Part shown: piece after piece, positions 12,531 to 25,700 of the stretch
Layout of the letters: each line of letters opens with the position of its first letter
Numbering within the stretch: the first letter of the stretch is position 1
Assembly (NCBI GenBank): GCA_942486035.1
Contig: CALNXK010000046.1
Span: 2,965,001-3,029,000 of the forward strand
Length of the DNA: 64,000 bases
From: Porites lobata
Lineage: Eukaryota; Cnidaria; Anthozoa; Scleractinia; Poritidae
Direction of reading: 5' to 3'
The notes under the pieces: generated by a model
The model's input: the letters and a program-made list of their open reading frames with translations, nothing else
Database searches by the model: none
What the model was told of the DNA's origin: nothing
Translations under genes and position numbers: made by a program

Positions 12531-15128
12531 TATAAAAGAACGAAAACTATTCGTTCTCTTCGTCTGTGAATGTATTGCCGTCTGGCTTCAAGATCATCAT
12601 TGTCCAAATTACGCGTCATTGGCGTAGCTAACTGTACGCCACAGTACGTCTGTGCACACCTTGCGTCACTGGAAAAATAAATATAAAAAACAAAATAGAC
12701 TAACCTGAAAGCATTGGAAAAGGAGGTAAATAAAGGATGGCTGAAAAACGGTACATTTGCCTACACAACTCCGCAAGGTTTTACAGCTACTTTTATTTAA
12801 ACAGGCGGTTTTTTTCCCTTATAGTTTGCCACAAGCGAGAGTTATCTTTCAGTGCTGCTGTCTCCTTTCCAGACCTTGTTTTCATGTTTGCAACATTGAA
12901 TTTTTTTTACATCTTCATTACTACCCGCCGCACAGCGCGCAAAGCGCGAATGAAAACACAACGACATATATGGAATGTGACTCTTGCTGGGTGCCTAATG
13001 GACACAATGAACCAGTTGTCTTATTTTCAGACCTTGTTTTCATGTTTGCAACATTGAACTTTTTCTACATCTTCCTCGCCTGTTGAATTTACATAGTAAA
13101 CAAAGGTGATTTTTGGCTTAAGCATGCATATTCTACGTCAGCCTGTCTAAGCGGACATCCTGTATTAAGTAAAGATCCGGTGTTAATCTTAGACACAACT
13201 GCATTTGACCTACTGGAAGAACCGAAAGAAAGTGTCTTTATAAAAAACATGGTGTCCGTTTTAAAGGGGTTAAATTTAGAAAAAATGTAAGGGATTTCCC
13301 TCTCCAGAGGGACAAAGCAAACTGTCGGTAACAATGAGGCGTGCGTATTAAGCGGGACTTGACTGTACAGGTGTCAGTTGCATAAAACCTAACGTCAGAA
13401 GTGACCAATGTCAGTTTTCTCCTGACAACTCAATACATCAATAAGAGAAGAGGTTATGAGAAATGAATTATATAGATGATCTCCAAAGGGAAGTGTCAAA
13501 TACGTCAGAAGTGGTTTTGGTGGAGTTCAGCTGACCAAGAAAATCTTGGTGATGACACGACACAGGAGACCCATTCATCTAATACACACAGGGTACTCAG
13601 CTAAACAAGCCTAATTTAACGTACAGCTATTATTCTTTTTGGTCAATATTGTTAATCACGCTATGTTAACCTTATTTTTGGGCTTCATGAAACAATTGTA
13701 AGTTATAATTATAACCATTAAAATGAAAGCTAGCACAGGGGAATGCGCAAGGGACATAAGGGACTGAGTTGGCAAGGCTGTAAGTGAATAAATTTCCCGG
13801 CAATGAAATTGTCATACAAATACTAAGCTGACTATGAATTTTACTGACATTTTGAAGATAGGAATACTGGTTATTTGTAGAGAATGCGTTGATTGGCAAC
13901 ATTGATCCCCAATACTGCTTTTGCTTGCGAATTAGGTACATGGTCGAGTATCGAATGAGTTGCCCCCGCAGCATTCAATATTATCAGCGTATTTCATCAA
14001 TTACGAGACAGGAAGAGGGGGAATATTTTGGTTAAGCTGAGAGGTTTTCATTGTTTTTTTCCTCCGGCAGACCTTCCGTCAGCTCTTATTCATCGATTTC
14101 AAGAGGTGTGAGTAACATTAAATTTGTTTTTATTTTGATTGAAATTATTTTATTTCAAAACACTTTACGTCTTAAAAGGTAATATTAAGTTCTTGAATGC
14201 CGAGGAGAAAGGCTTGTCGAAGATTGAGTTTTCGATATTTGAGTGTCGAAAGCAATCTTATCAGATCTAGTAATTTAACTTTTATTACCTTGACATAAAA
14301 AGTTGGCCAGTCCTTTTTACTGCCTATATATTTTCTTGTTGTGTCGTATAGTAATTAGCTGGTAGCTTTTCTATATTCCAGGAGTTTTGGAGGCTATGCC
14401 GTCCAAAGCTATTGAACGTTCTGCAACAATTCTCTTTCTGGCTTTTAGTGCGTCGACCTTCCTACTAAAGGCATTAAAGTAATGAGCGTTTTATTTATGT
14501 GTGTCTTTGTCTCTCAATTATGTTGGAAGCCGACTGCGTCTAAAAACCTTAAATAAAAAAACTAAAAACTAGGCTGGGTATTTGAATGTTTGTGACGTAC
14601 TTGCCTCAGTGTTTTTGCACCAAAGGTATTTGCGATACAAGGGCAGCTGAACTAAAATAACTTCAAAATAGTAAAAAAAAGAAACTTCTTTTATCAGGAA
14701 AGATCGATAGAAAGACGGAGACTTCAAATAAGAAGCGTCATTTATTGCCGTGCGCTGTCGGATGACATGACAGTAACATTGTCGTCTTTTTCTACGATAA
14801 CGTGAATATTTGCAGTTAAATTAAACTGACTAGTAAATAATTCAAAGTTTGGTAAACAATGTGCCATAACAGAGGCGTTGCGTTTGATATGTCATGGCCG
14901 CTTAGAAAGGAGCATATCAAGCATTTTTTTTTCCGTAGAGCTGGAGAGTTTTGTGCTCAAGGAAGCGGCCTAAGATACTTAGTAACAGATTACATAATTC
15001 CGTTTGCAAAATGAAAGAAGCTGGACTGATATCTGAGATATCATGGGTAATCCTTCGCACACCTCTCATGCACGAGCTATATAGGATTAGTTTTTATAAG
15101 AACTAGCATTTCAGCCGAATGACATGAA

Positions 15129-15130
<2 letters not shown>
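12531..15130. other. No gene seen; a ~50-bp direct duplication
   Basis: A block containing AGACCTTGTTTTCATGTTTG occurs at 12871-12925 and again at 13028-13078 (157 bp apart). Around 13120-13369 there is pogo-like sequence (GCGGGACTTGACTGTA end) too degenerate to delimit. No coding evidence. Confidence 0.4.
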
Positions 15131-15159
<29 letters not shown>

Positions 15160-15160
15160 T
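15131..15160. repeat. (AT)n microsatellite
   Basis: About 15 AT dinucleotides in a row. Confidence 0.9.
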
Positions 15161-15297
15161 GATCTTGACTGAAACAGCATTTCTTTTTCTTGTAAAGCTA
15201 GAAAGCCTTAATTTAGCTAACACTAACACAACTTTCCCTAACGACTACAACGTTTTGCATTTGTATTCTGCGTTGATTAAGCGACTTTTTCTTTCAA

Positions 15298-15640
15298 AGT
15301 CAATCAATCATTCAATCGAATCAATCTTTTATTTAAGTCCATTACACAATCCAGTAGCAGTAGATCTCTGCAAGTTTGTTGAGCTTTTCCAAGGAGTTTT
15401 AATTTATCCATTACAGACATTCGCGGCAACAGGAATATAGCTATTATGTATGTATCGGATTCCACTACGTAGAGTCAGTATATTTTTGTTGAACCAAACA
15501 TTTCAATTTTCTTCCACAATAACTTATTTTCCTTCGAGCTATTTGGTAAACTGTTCCATATCATAGCACCTCTGTATCTGACTGCTAAATGGTGCTTGTG
15601 ACAATGTATTCGTGGGAGGTACCGGTATGTACGCTACATG
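15298..15640 (-). mobile_element. 5'-truncated LINE: 3' end of a reverse-transcriptase ORF
   Basis: On the - strand, 15634 to the stop at 15475-15477 encodes the typical C-terminal tail of a non-LTR retrotransposon polymerase, including VRYRGAMIWNSLPNSS and a KLLWKKIEMF block. The 3' UTR ends in an imperfect CAAT-rich repeat (about 15298-15330), consistent with a LINE tail. The catalytic domain is missing, so it is dead. Confidence 0.75.
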
Positions 15641-16174
15641 GCTATTAAAAACTAGCCAAAATTTATAATGGTTCGCGTTGATGCATGCTTCAGAAATAAA
15701 TTTTCCAATCAGTGTTATCTGCTAGTTGCCGATAGGCTTATATTGTAAGTTGACGGTGGAAGCTTTCGCGTGACGTCAGCTTTCAACAGGCCGTGCCCCC
15801 AAGATTTGGCGCACTTATAGATGAAATGTAAGCGTTTAGTGATTCATAAATATTGACATCAGTGACCTTGCAAAAAGTTACACTTATTATACATGCAAAC
15901 TTAATAAGTGTTTTTATAAACTTAACACTGGTTGGAGTCGACTGTGTTATATATTTGGGGAAAATCGCTCAGAAAACCATTGCTTTCACCTTGCAATTTG
16001 GATTCGGAGTTTATATACGCGTCAGTAAGTGTACCTCCAATGACTTCTTAAGTCTTTCTCTTGTCTTTCAAGACCTACTTTGTTTGTCTATCAGTGAGCG
16101 TACCGGCAAACACTTACCGTAGCCCTACCCAAAAACCTCGCAGAATTCTCGTGATACTAATAAAATCTAAACAG
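15641..16174. other. No gene seen
   Basis: Two overlapping open frames (15853-16294) have no motif and run into the next inverted-repeat element, so they are not called. Confidence 0.4.
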
Positions 16175-16849
16175 TTAAGGGGCCCGAACCTATTTATATG
16201 CGCGTTGGTTATGTTTTCAAAATTGCGTTTTCGGCATCAGGAAAGACTGATTTTACAGATTTCCATGATTTTAATCATCCTTAATAAAGAATAGTCGAAC
16301 TTTAGGAAACTTTATTTATTTCGTTGTAGGTATAAAAACGTTTGAGATATCGGCATATGTTTAAATAAAACCGCATTTTACAAAAAATGGCAAGAGTACT
16401 AACCCCTGCAGATAGGAGATAGTCCGTCAGCAGTTTTCCTCTATTCGTGCGTCAACTTTCACAAATCATGTGTTAGCGTTGCATATTAAAGTTGAATTTG
16501 ACCAGGTATTTGTGCATCGAGGTCTACGGTCACGATTGACTTCAAACTTGAAGATCACATAAAACTAGAGAGCCCTGACAGGCCCTGAGGCTTATTTGCT
16601 GAAGTTAGAAAAAAATCTGTCATAGGGTTTTGAAGTTATTGACATTTTTTGTAAAAATGCGGTTTTACTACGTATGCCGGTGTCTCGAAATTTTTACATC
16701 TACAAGAAAATAAATGACAGTTTCTTAAAGTTTGACCATTTTTTATTAATTATGCCAAAAATCATAGAAATCAGTTAAATTTTTCCTGCCGAAAAGCGCG
16801 ACTCAAAAACATAACCAACGCGCATATAAATAGGAACGGGCCACCTTAA
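16175..16849. mobile_element. Inverted-repeat transposon with ~215-bp arms
   Basis: Arms 16175-16392 and 16642-16849 are diverged inverted copies. The outer ends read TTAAGG(G/T)GGCCCG and share CTATTTATATGCGCGTTGG; the inner ends share the block AAAACCGCATTTT. There is about 250 bp of unrelated sequence between them. No coding capacity. A target duplication is not clear. Confidence 0.8.
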
Positions 16850-17058
16850 AGTTGTAACATCCTGAAATATCGTGGCCTGACAGGTTTCATTTGAGACGTC
16901 ACACGGACCATAGTATTTTACCCCAGGAATCAAAAGTTAGAGCCACCTATACCATCGTTCATCTGTAATGGCGTGTTGTTAATAGACTATAACTGACTCA
17001 GATATCTATATGAGTAAGGTACTAATACGAGATTTAATAACCTGACACATCATGAGGA

Positions 17059-17216
17059 TGTCTCTTATAATCAAAACAACGACAAAACTAAAATTTGTAG
17101 TGCTGTCAAGCAAGGCTCGAAAAGCAACTTTTTGGGTGTCTCTTATAATCAACCGGCAATTAACGACAAAACTAAAACTGATTTATAGCCAAGCAAGGCT
17201 CGAAAAGCAAATTTTT
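17059..17216. repeat. Two-copy tandem duplication (~78 bp)
   Basis: Both copies start TGTCTCTTATAATC (17059 and 17137) and share AACGACAAAACTAAAA and AAGCAAGGCTCGAAAAGCAA. Confidence 0.85.
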
Positions 17217-20200
17217 ATGAAGAAAATCTGATCCATGTTTGTTAAACTAGACAGCTCGTAAACGCGTTTAATACTTTACATGCACACCAATTAAACAGAA
17301 ACTTCGTTTACATCGAACCGTTCAATTTTGCGACCTGTTCATACGGAACTGACGAACCCGAGATTGAATTCCAACTTTTTTCAGTGGTTTTACGATCTCT
17401 CAGAGTTCTTGCGCAGAGCGCCTCTTTAGCATAGAATTCCAAAATGGCGTTAGTAAGCACCACGCCTTTACCGTACAGAATTTTAGACGGTCATGGTGTT
17501 CTAATTGTCGACCGCACTGGTTAAAAATCAGATCTCGATTTTGGCGTTCAAAGTTTTGAACTGCTAGGCGTTTAAATTTTAAAATTTTAATACACTGAGC
17601 ACGGTTCTGTGTGACATCTTGTCAAATTCCAGTGGCTCTTTTCTAGAGATCCAACGCAGGATCTTCGTCCACGGTTTTGGCAGCTAATATAATCTTTTAT
17701 TTTTGATAGTTGCCCAATACGAAGAGGTTGCTACCTCACACTCGCTTGTATAAATTTTTTTCGTATTCTCGGCCCTATCGCTCCCGAAAAACAAAACAAA
17801 AAAATAAGATTGTACATATGCTACATTTATTTAAGCCACGCCATTTGTCAGTGACAACTGCATTTGCGGTGAAAGAGCATGTTTATGTACGATGGGTAAC
17901 CGTTTGAGATTCACTTTGTGGTGTTGTGCTATTGTAGAGCCATGCTGTCCGTCATGGCTGACAAAAGATTGGCTAAGTCTAACAATATCATTATCTGAAA
18001 GGACATAATATATAATTAACGTATGAATTTGCGGAATAAAGATTTCCAACAGAAGAAAATCTCGCTGTTGTTGTCTTTCTTCTGAAAATACCATTTCGAC
18101 GTTCAAGCAGAAAGTCCGGGAAAGTTTGTGATTAAAATGTTTTTTAAGTGTATTTTTCGTTGTGCTATCAAAAGTGTTTGGGAAGTACGATCTTTAAGTT
18201 TTAAGGTTTTTTTAAAAAAAATGATCGTTGTGGGTAATGTCTATAAAATGCGATCTTCACTGTTAAACTATATTGATCAAAACAAGGGAAGGAACCACCT
18301 CTTTTCTGTGTTTATTTAACTTTTCGTCATCTGAATTGTTTATATTCTGTGTGCATTTCTAGCCCTCTTGAGGTTAAAAGGTTACAATAGTTATTTAGAA
18401 TTCAATCATACTTGCTGGGCGACTAAGGTGCACTTGGGTCAAGTTGCCGAGGCGTTTTTCCTGTACTGATTCACAGGGTGCAAACTAAACCGATGTACTC
18501 ATTGTTCCAGCTTTTGGGTTTGTAAAAAAATCTTATTATATGGCCATTTCGATGAAATCTTCTAGGTTGTACCTGATTTTCTCATTGTAATATTTGTCTA
18601 TGTTAGAGCTCAGTATTCAACAAAAGGAAATTTAGTATATTTAAAATACACTTGGATGTATTTCATCCTCGTGGGAGCATACCTTATTTGGACTTCATCT
18701 CTACTTCCATCCTGAGCACTAAATGTCGAAGATTCATAAAATAACAAAACAAAAAGTGAAAAAAAAAGTTTTGATTCAAACTGTCTGTTTTTGAAAGAGA
18801 TACATCCTTCAGGGCCAATCACATTTTGGTCTTTCATGGAAATATTGTTGGACCATCAAGAACGATCGCTCGCCAATATTTGCTGTTGATCAGCTTTGGT
18901 ATTTAAACAACGGAACACGTGGTGGTCGAATTCGTCCCAGTGAGCGGACATTTCTTTTGAAGGAAACGGGAAGGAAATCCAATATGAATCTGTTTGCAAT
19001 CCGTGAGGAAACAAAGATATTTGGCTTGTACATGTCTTTTTTGAGTTTACCACCACGGTATCTGCGCTGTCACATACTTCGTCTGGCGTTTGACCTTAAA
19101 ATCTGAAATCAAGCTGTGCCGAAGCAAAAGTCTTACTTCGTGAAGAAAATGCGTCGAGATCATGCAGACATTTTGATCATTCCGGCATGAATAAAACCTG
19201 TAGAAAATGCATTGAAAAGCGGCGTGAATCGTAGCGTTTCACACTGAGTTCTCCTCTAGAAGTCCGTATGTTCATATTTATACAAACGTTTGGCAACAAG
19301 CAGTCGTATTAGTAGGATAAGTTCCTTGTGGAATCATTGCCTTGTCACATACATACGCGCAACCAACCGAATAGGGTAAGTAGAGATATATAGAAATGAT
19401 TTTTGTAAACGACGTTTAGCGATATCATTTTAAGCCAGATATGTAAAACTGAATGGTGATTCCGTGTGACTTGCCGGCATCAAACTTGATTGTTAATTCT
19501 ATCCTGTCCCGATTTCCCAACGCCTCAAATCCTATTTAAGTGATTTAGTAGCTACTCCACGTTAATACGTTTTTATGCTATTCACTAATAATCACCTAAT
19601 ACTGTTTTAATTGGCCAATTGCGATAATCTAAATCGACAGTCTGCCAACAGATCCATCGGATAAATTTTTAAAGGGCCTTGAATAAGCACTGTCTGCGCT
19701 GACCTTTCAGTTATTGTCCTAGTCAAATGATTCAAGGCAAAACCTGTTTTCGAGAGTTATCCCGGGGGAAGGGGGGGTACCCAGGCCAATTTAGGGTAGG
19801 TGTGTGCCTTTAAGAGTCCTAAGCTTCTAGCCCTTAAAGTGTTTTAACACACGTGGCCAGTGTATATGCAAATATTTTTGAAAAGCAACAATAACAACAA
19901 CAAAAAACAAAACGAAAAGAAAGCGTTTTCATGATAGCAGAGTTCAACTCCAACAGGATTGATTCGAAACACCAACATGGCCGCCGTTTCGTTATTTGGC
20001 CGCCGTGACGTTATGTGCAAAAGGTCTATTTTACAAGGGTAAATAGAATTTAAAAAATTACACTCTTTTCAGGCTCAGGAATATTAACTGACGCCATTAG
20101 GTTGACTTTTCTATGCATGGGCGGTTGTATTTTTCATCACATTTTTCTATGGGCGCTTATTGGGCGCTTATTCGAGGCTGGGCGCTTATTAAATTTTCAC

Positions 20201-20924
20201 CATTTCATAAACCATGCACGCAACAAAATGTAAACCTAATTATCAAGGTTTTTTTTCTCCGTTGCAAATTAACTGGGTGGGGCGGGGTGAGCGCTTATTT
20301 GAGCTGGGAGAAGGGGGGGGCACCCAACGACCATTTCTTCCTAAATACATTTGAAAACACTTTTTAGGCTATCCACCCAACGAGTTTCTTCCTTACATTT
20401 GAAAACACTTTTTCTCTATCAATGCATTCTATTAATGCATTCTAAGCGGCGCTATAAAATTCGTACCTGTTCGGTCATCCTAGGGGAACTTGAGTCTTTT
20501 CGAAATTACAAGGGCTTCAGTAATATTTTTCCGAAAATTTTAGGTGCAATATAACGTATTACGATAGTAAGAATTTTTCTGATTCCTCTCTCCATCACAT
20601 TTTTGATCCGAAAATTTAACGTTTTCATTTTTGTACGAAAAATTGCCTAACCTGAAAATCGTAGGGAATTTATTAGGTAAGCTTCAAAAATTGTACATGA
20701 ATGTAACGGTCATCGAGAAATTTTTATCCGTCCTTAAGGTATAGAAAATTCTAGGCAATATTTACTTCTCCGACATTTTACAGAGAGCAGTCGTTGGGTA
20801 CCCTGTATTTTCAGCAGCTTAGATCCCTTGTTATCAGGCACTTTATCAAGGACCACAATACCAAAAAAGATACCCTATTTAACGACGGAGAACTCGAAAA
20901 CCATTCCCAATCCTGCGCACATAC
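17217..20924. other. No gene; scattered degenerate repeat sequence
   Basis: A dispersed-repeat-like block with repeated GGGCGCTTATT boxes lies at 20150-20320. A G-rich fragment near 19760 resembles the ends of the hAT-like MITEs. Open frames in this stretch are short and lack motifs. Confidence 0.4.
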
Positions 20925-21194
20925 CATTCTCGTCCCCTGAGCCTCCTGGGGGCCTAAGAACGAGGACCGGGAGGCCCTGCGGACAAAGGATTTGAAGTCC
21001 TAGATTTTAGGACTTCCGGTGATTTCCGATTCACAAGTAAGTTGGAGGATTCTCTTTTAAAAGCTTTGAATCGCCTAAAATTACAGTCATTGCCACCTGG
21101 GCAAGAGTAAGTGACCGCTATTAGAAATGACCGGAAGTCCTAAAATCTAGGACTTCAAACCCTGGCCTCCACGGAGGTTCTGGGGACGAGAATG
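20925..21194. mobile_element. 270-bp Mutator-like MITE with perfect 9-bp duplication
   Basis: The ends CATTCTCGTCCCC and GGGGACGAGAATG are perfect 13-bp inverted repeats. They are flanked by CGCACATAC at 20916-20924 and 21195-21203. A second, inner inverted pair (GAAGTCCTAGATTTTAGGAC and its complement) makes the element a nested foldback. Confidence 0.9.
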
Positions 21195-21793
21195 CGCACA
21201 TACGTGTATAAGTTACATTGGCAGATCCCCCCCGGAAATTTTATTAACTCTCGCTGGGTTAACATATTGAGAAATGCCTCCCAGTATCACAAAGGAAGTC
21301 TTCAAAACCGCATCTTAACCACAGCAGAGTCCTTTAGGAATGATAATGATAATAAACAATGAAATGTATCTGTTTTGTTCTAATCATGACATACATTACC
21401 ATAAATTACCATAACTAGAGCAAAATAACATTTAAACCAAGAGAAAATCGAACCACAACATATCTATTTCATAGTCTCCGTAACCTTCATAGACTTCGGG
21501 GCAAATTTATGGTAAACAAACGAGCAAGCAGGCAAACAAACAAACAGAAACAATCAAGTGTCGCAGCATGAATTAACAATGAACTCTGTCACGTGAAAGT
21601 ATTGATGAAGATAAATTTCCTCATTCGTGAAATAAGAAAGCTGTCTCCTGGACCTTTAATTCAGTGTAAACCATAATCTCTGAGCGGGTGGCTTGCGAGA
21701 AGAAAAACTGATCCAGTTACCATTTTAATTCGAACAAGCCTTCTAAACCAATGATTTGCTTAGCATTTCCCACTAAGGCAGGGGTATTCAGAA

Positions 21794-21822
21794 CGCATAT
21801 TGAGAACAGTGTTCTCAATATG
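21794..21822. repeat. 29-bp palindrome
   Basis: GCATATTGAGAACA, a single G, then its exact reverse complement. It could be a tiny foldback remnant or a binding site for a symmetric factor. No gene is near. Confidence 0.8.
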
Positions 21823-22060
21823 CAAATGAGGCGCGACAACAATTAAGCATTGTTTCTAACCCTCTGAGAAAAATGCCATGTTGCCTTCTGCATTCTGCGT
21901 TCTGCAAAATACCCATGCCCTTTTCCACTATAATAGCTATGTAAAGTGCATGCTACATGAAAAAAATCCTTTTGGCTGGTGTCTCGTTTTATCAATTAAT
22001 ATGATGAGGGGTAATCAAATATGGTCACGCAGTTAACATATTAACTTATAGTTTGCACTT

Positions 22061-22294
22061 TAGGGACAGACCATTAGAAAACTTATGGGGGAAGGGGGGG
22101 GGCGAAGTACCCAAAAAATACTCGCGCAGAGGAAAATTAAATGAAAAAAATTCTTGCACGCCAATTAATCCTAAAAAATATTCATGCTATGGCCTAAAAG
22201 AATTCATACAAGGAATTTGATAACGAAAACAAATTACTGCGGCTCGAAAATTGCCCTCCCCTTCCCCCATAACTTTTCTAATGGTTCGTCCCTA
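22061..22294. mobile_element. MITE with ~34-bp inverted ends
   Basis: Ends TAGGGACAGACCATTAGAAA and TTCTAATGGTTCGTCCCTA, with inward CTTATGGGGGAAG and CTTCCCCCATAA. TA at both extremes could be a TA target duplication (Tc1/mariner-like). Confidence 0.75.
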
Positions 22295-22355
22295 ATATTC
22301 CTGCTGAATATTATGTGCACATACCATCACCACGTGACCAGTGGAACTGTAGGAC

Positions 22356-22693
22356 CCGAGGGGGGTGGGTACTCCCCTATAAAAGTGACGGGGGTGTTCG
22401 TCGTACCTTTTAAGGTTTGAATTTGTGGATTGGTACCGCTTAGGGTGCTAAAACCTAAAATGTCTGCTGCCAGAGTTGTCTCGGTGCCTTTTAGGGTTAT
22501 CGATCTGAGAAATGTATTAGCGCCAGCTATATAATTTGTTGTTGTTGCCGGTTGGTACCACTTAGTGGGGGAAAGGAATTTGAGACACACCCATAAAACA
22601 AGATATAAAACAAGATTCTGGTACCCTTCAGGTGTGTTCTCGAAATTTTCCAACGAGCACTCCCGTCACTTTTACAGGGGATAACCCCCAGGT
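22356..22693. mobile_element. hAT-like MITE, family 1, copy with 8-bp duplication
   Basis: Flanked by TGTAGGAC at 22348-22355 and 22694-22701, an exact 8-bp duplication typical of hAT elements. The ends are G-rich with imperfect inverted CCCCTATAAAAGTGACGGG motifs. The interior carries repeated GGTACC-type boxes (TTGGTACCGCTTAGGGTGCT). The copy at 63218-63566 has the same interior in reverse orientation. Confidence 0.88.
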
Positions 22694-22701
22694 TGTAGGA
22701 C

Positions 22702-25700
22702 TGTTATTTACAAACATCAACGTCTTTATTTTGTTGGTGAAGGTTTTGTTTTTGTAAGTTTTTTTGGAGCTAATATTTGTACCAATCTCGCCGCTCGGGC
22801 CACAAATTTCTACCAATGTCAGTGCTAAATGTAGCTAAAAATTTCTGAGAGGGGATTAAAATCACGCTTCTTAGAGATGGTTAAAATTACATCAGTCAAT
22901 AGTTGTCGCTGAATACATTACCTCAGGAGCTCCTGATTACATACTTTATAACTGAAACACTGTGGTCTTGTGATAATCCGTTCACTCAGCTAGAATATAC
23001 GCAGGAAAGAGGCGCCTCCGTGTAAAAAATGTCGATTATTGCTGTACTTAAGTCAATTTGCCTACTTCAATACTTCAACACAAGTTTATTAGAGTAGCCT
23101 GCCTGAAAGACGAGGCGAGCGAAGAGGGTGAGACGAGGGGAGGGGAAAGAACAAAGCAAGTCCAGACACTCGCTCGCTGGATATAGTCGCTCTTGAGCAT
23201 GTTTTCAGTCGGCACAATGTACTGAACGATTACTCGCTTTCCACAAATGTAATTGGCGACGTACAAAAAATACGTATCAACTTTATTGTCTGCGTTTCAA
23301 TGGATAGAATTCACGGTCACTCTCTGCCAAGGTCTCAGCTGCACTAAAGGAAGGTCTTGATCTGCGTCAAAGTCAAAAACCTGGGTTTATGGGAGGTCAT
23401 TTACAAAGCAGGTTGCACGGGATATTTCTTTACGAGCAAAATTAGCAAGGCTGCAAGTATATGCGCAGAATGGAAGACATCGCCGACAGCATTGTTACCG
23501 GAGCCAAACTAGGTGTATATCTCAGAAATAAGATTATCCAAAAGATCAATTGTGAGTGCCCTTTTGTACTAATCCTTTGGCGTTTCTGCATGCTTCGGTG
23601 CAGCTGCTGCCGAACAACTACGCGTGGCATAGATGGCTCGATGATCGACTGCTTTTCTCGCTGAGTTGGGTACCCTTCTGTACCAGTCCCTGCCATACTT
23701 ATCGATGTCTCCTCTGAATCAGATATATTGTAGCCGCACACTTCAAATCTTTGAAGTGGTTGTATGCCTGGAAGAAATCGATGTCTCGCTTTTTCAGTAT
23801 GACACTGAGTGGCTGTAATACTGAAAGGCAATCTGGTAACCTGCGTATTGATGGATTAGCATTGGATGCCACATGTAATGTAATGGGCTGTTCGCCTTAC
23901 TATTGCTGTCAGTGTCCCAGTTCCAGATATAATAATTAAAATCCTCAAATTGGTTTGCAAATAGCAGCCCACTTGACATAGCTTCTAGTGCTATTAGCAT
24001 TGATGGGAAGTGCAAAAAAATCATGCACTTAATGGCTTTCAACCTGGCACTGTGCTTCGCATAAGCTGGGCAATGTTGTTCTACAGACCTCTTGCTAATC
24101 TTCATTATAATTCTAATACTGTAACCCTCGATATGGCATATGATACCTTTCTGATTTTTTTCTCCTTTGCCAGCTTGAAATTACAGCCAGTCTCATAGCC
24201 CAAAGTGGGGTTCCGGAACCCCTGGAGCCCTCCCCTGATTACGGCACTGTGGACGGAAGAGGTTTCGAATATGATGATGTCATACATCACTTAAGCATGC
24301 CCTGTAAGGGATGCTATCATATTGTTCATCTACGTGTGGACGCGTAGTTTATTTTGAAAACGGAACTCCGTTATCAAAAATATCCGGATACGTTTGGACA
24401 GGGCCTCAGTGTCGATAACTGTAAACATATCCTGGACTATGTAGGTTTACGAAAGACTGAAAAAAATTGTAGAGAGCTTGCAAAGCAACAGCAGGAGCTC
24501 CTGACAACGGTAGAAAGGGAAAATTCGAGAAAAAAAACAAGTAAGCTTGAGTTGTACTTTTAATAGGAGCTTTTTTGTCTTTTGTCAAGCTTATTCAAAC
24601 CAGCCATTTCACTAAATTCTTTCAATTTCCGCCGACAATTTTAGATTCAGAGCAAAAAATTTAGATAACATGAATTTCTGTATTGTCTCATATCCTTGGC
24701 CTCATTTTGAAGTAACGTCGTTTTCGTTCATGCTGTGTCATTTCACGACCATAGCGGTAAATTTTATCATTTTAGCCCTCGGAAAGATTTAAAATAGATA
24801 GGCACAGCAATAGATTGATCTCATTATGTGTATATCGATATATAATTAACACAATACCACATGGAAAGTGCTTTGTATGGGTATTTACGTTCTCATTGAT
24901 TTGTGTCTTTCGTGTTGTGCTCACTCCTTCGATTTCTGATATGTCAACAACTCGTGCGTGCATATCGTAAGCGTGCACTTTGCAAAGATGACTGAGGTGG
25001 TTTCCCGACACGCAAGATCCCAGAAACCATAACCTTTCTTTGCAAGTTCCTGATTTGTACAATACTAATATCAAATTTTTGTTATGATTGATTAAGGGAC
25101 AGCAGGGTATGTTTTCCTTGATTCTTCCATGCAACTACGAGCAAAAAATATCCTTCTCACCCAAGCACTAACTGAGCCTGACAAATTGACATCTCGAAAA
25201 CTTGAGTTAGTGATGCAAATTCAGTATAACCAATCCTGATCACTATAGTGTATACACCCTTGTGTGATTGCTGAGTTGTGACTCATAAAACGGTCTCTTT
25301 GCAGTGAATGTGAACAACAGCACGTTAAGTAGCTTAGTCATTGCAAACGATAAACCAGTCGGTATAAAGTTATACAGCCGCTGCAAAAACATAAAACTTA
25401 ACAAAGAAAAAGTAACATAATAGTAACAAAATGAATTAAGATATAAAACGATTAAGTTTAATCATGCTATGTACGTGTAAATCGAAGAAAGATGAGATAG
25501 ATTTCTTCAATTCAAGGTTAACAAAATGATGACACGATTTCTTTAATTTAAGCCCTGTATGGTTTTTTCTGTCTCCAGGAGGTATTCTAAATATTTTTTT
25601 ATTTGGAACTCAAAACTGAAATTTTTCCTAAAGTATTTCCCTTACAGTCGAATATATAGGACCGTTTAAAAGGACGGACATTTTGCCTCCAATATCCGGC

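Noticed and set aside
13120..13369. Possible pogo-like MITE ending CTTGACTGTA
   Set aside because: The right end is suggestive but no matching left end or TA duplication could be fixed.
23442..24105. Two overlapping - strand frames of 129 and 103 codons
   Set aside because: No recognisable motif, different frames, and no splice pattern joining them; a transposon relic is possible but unsupported.
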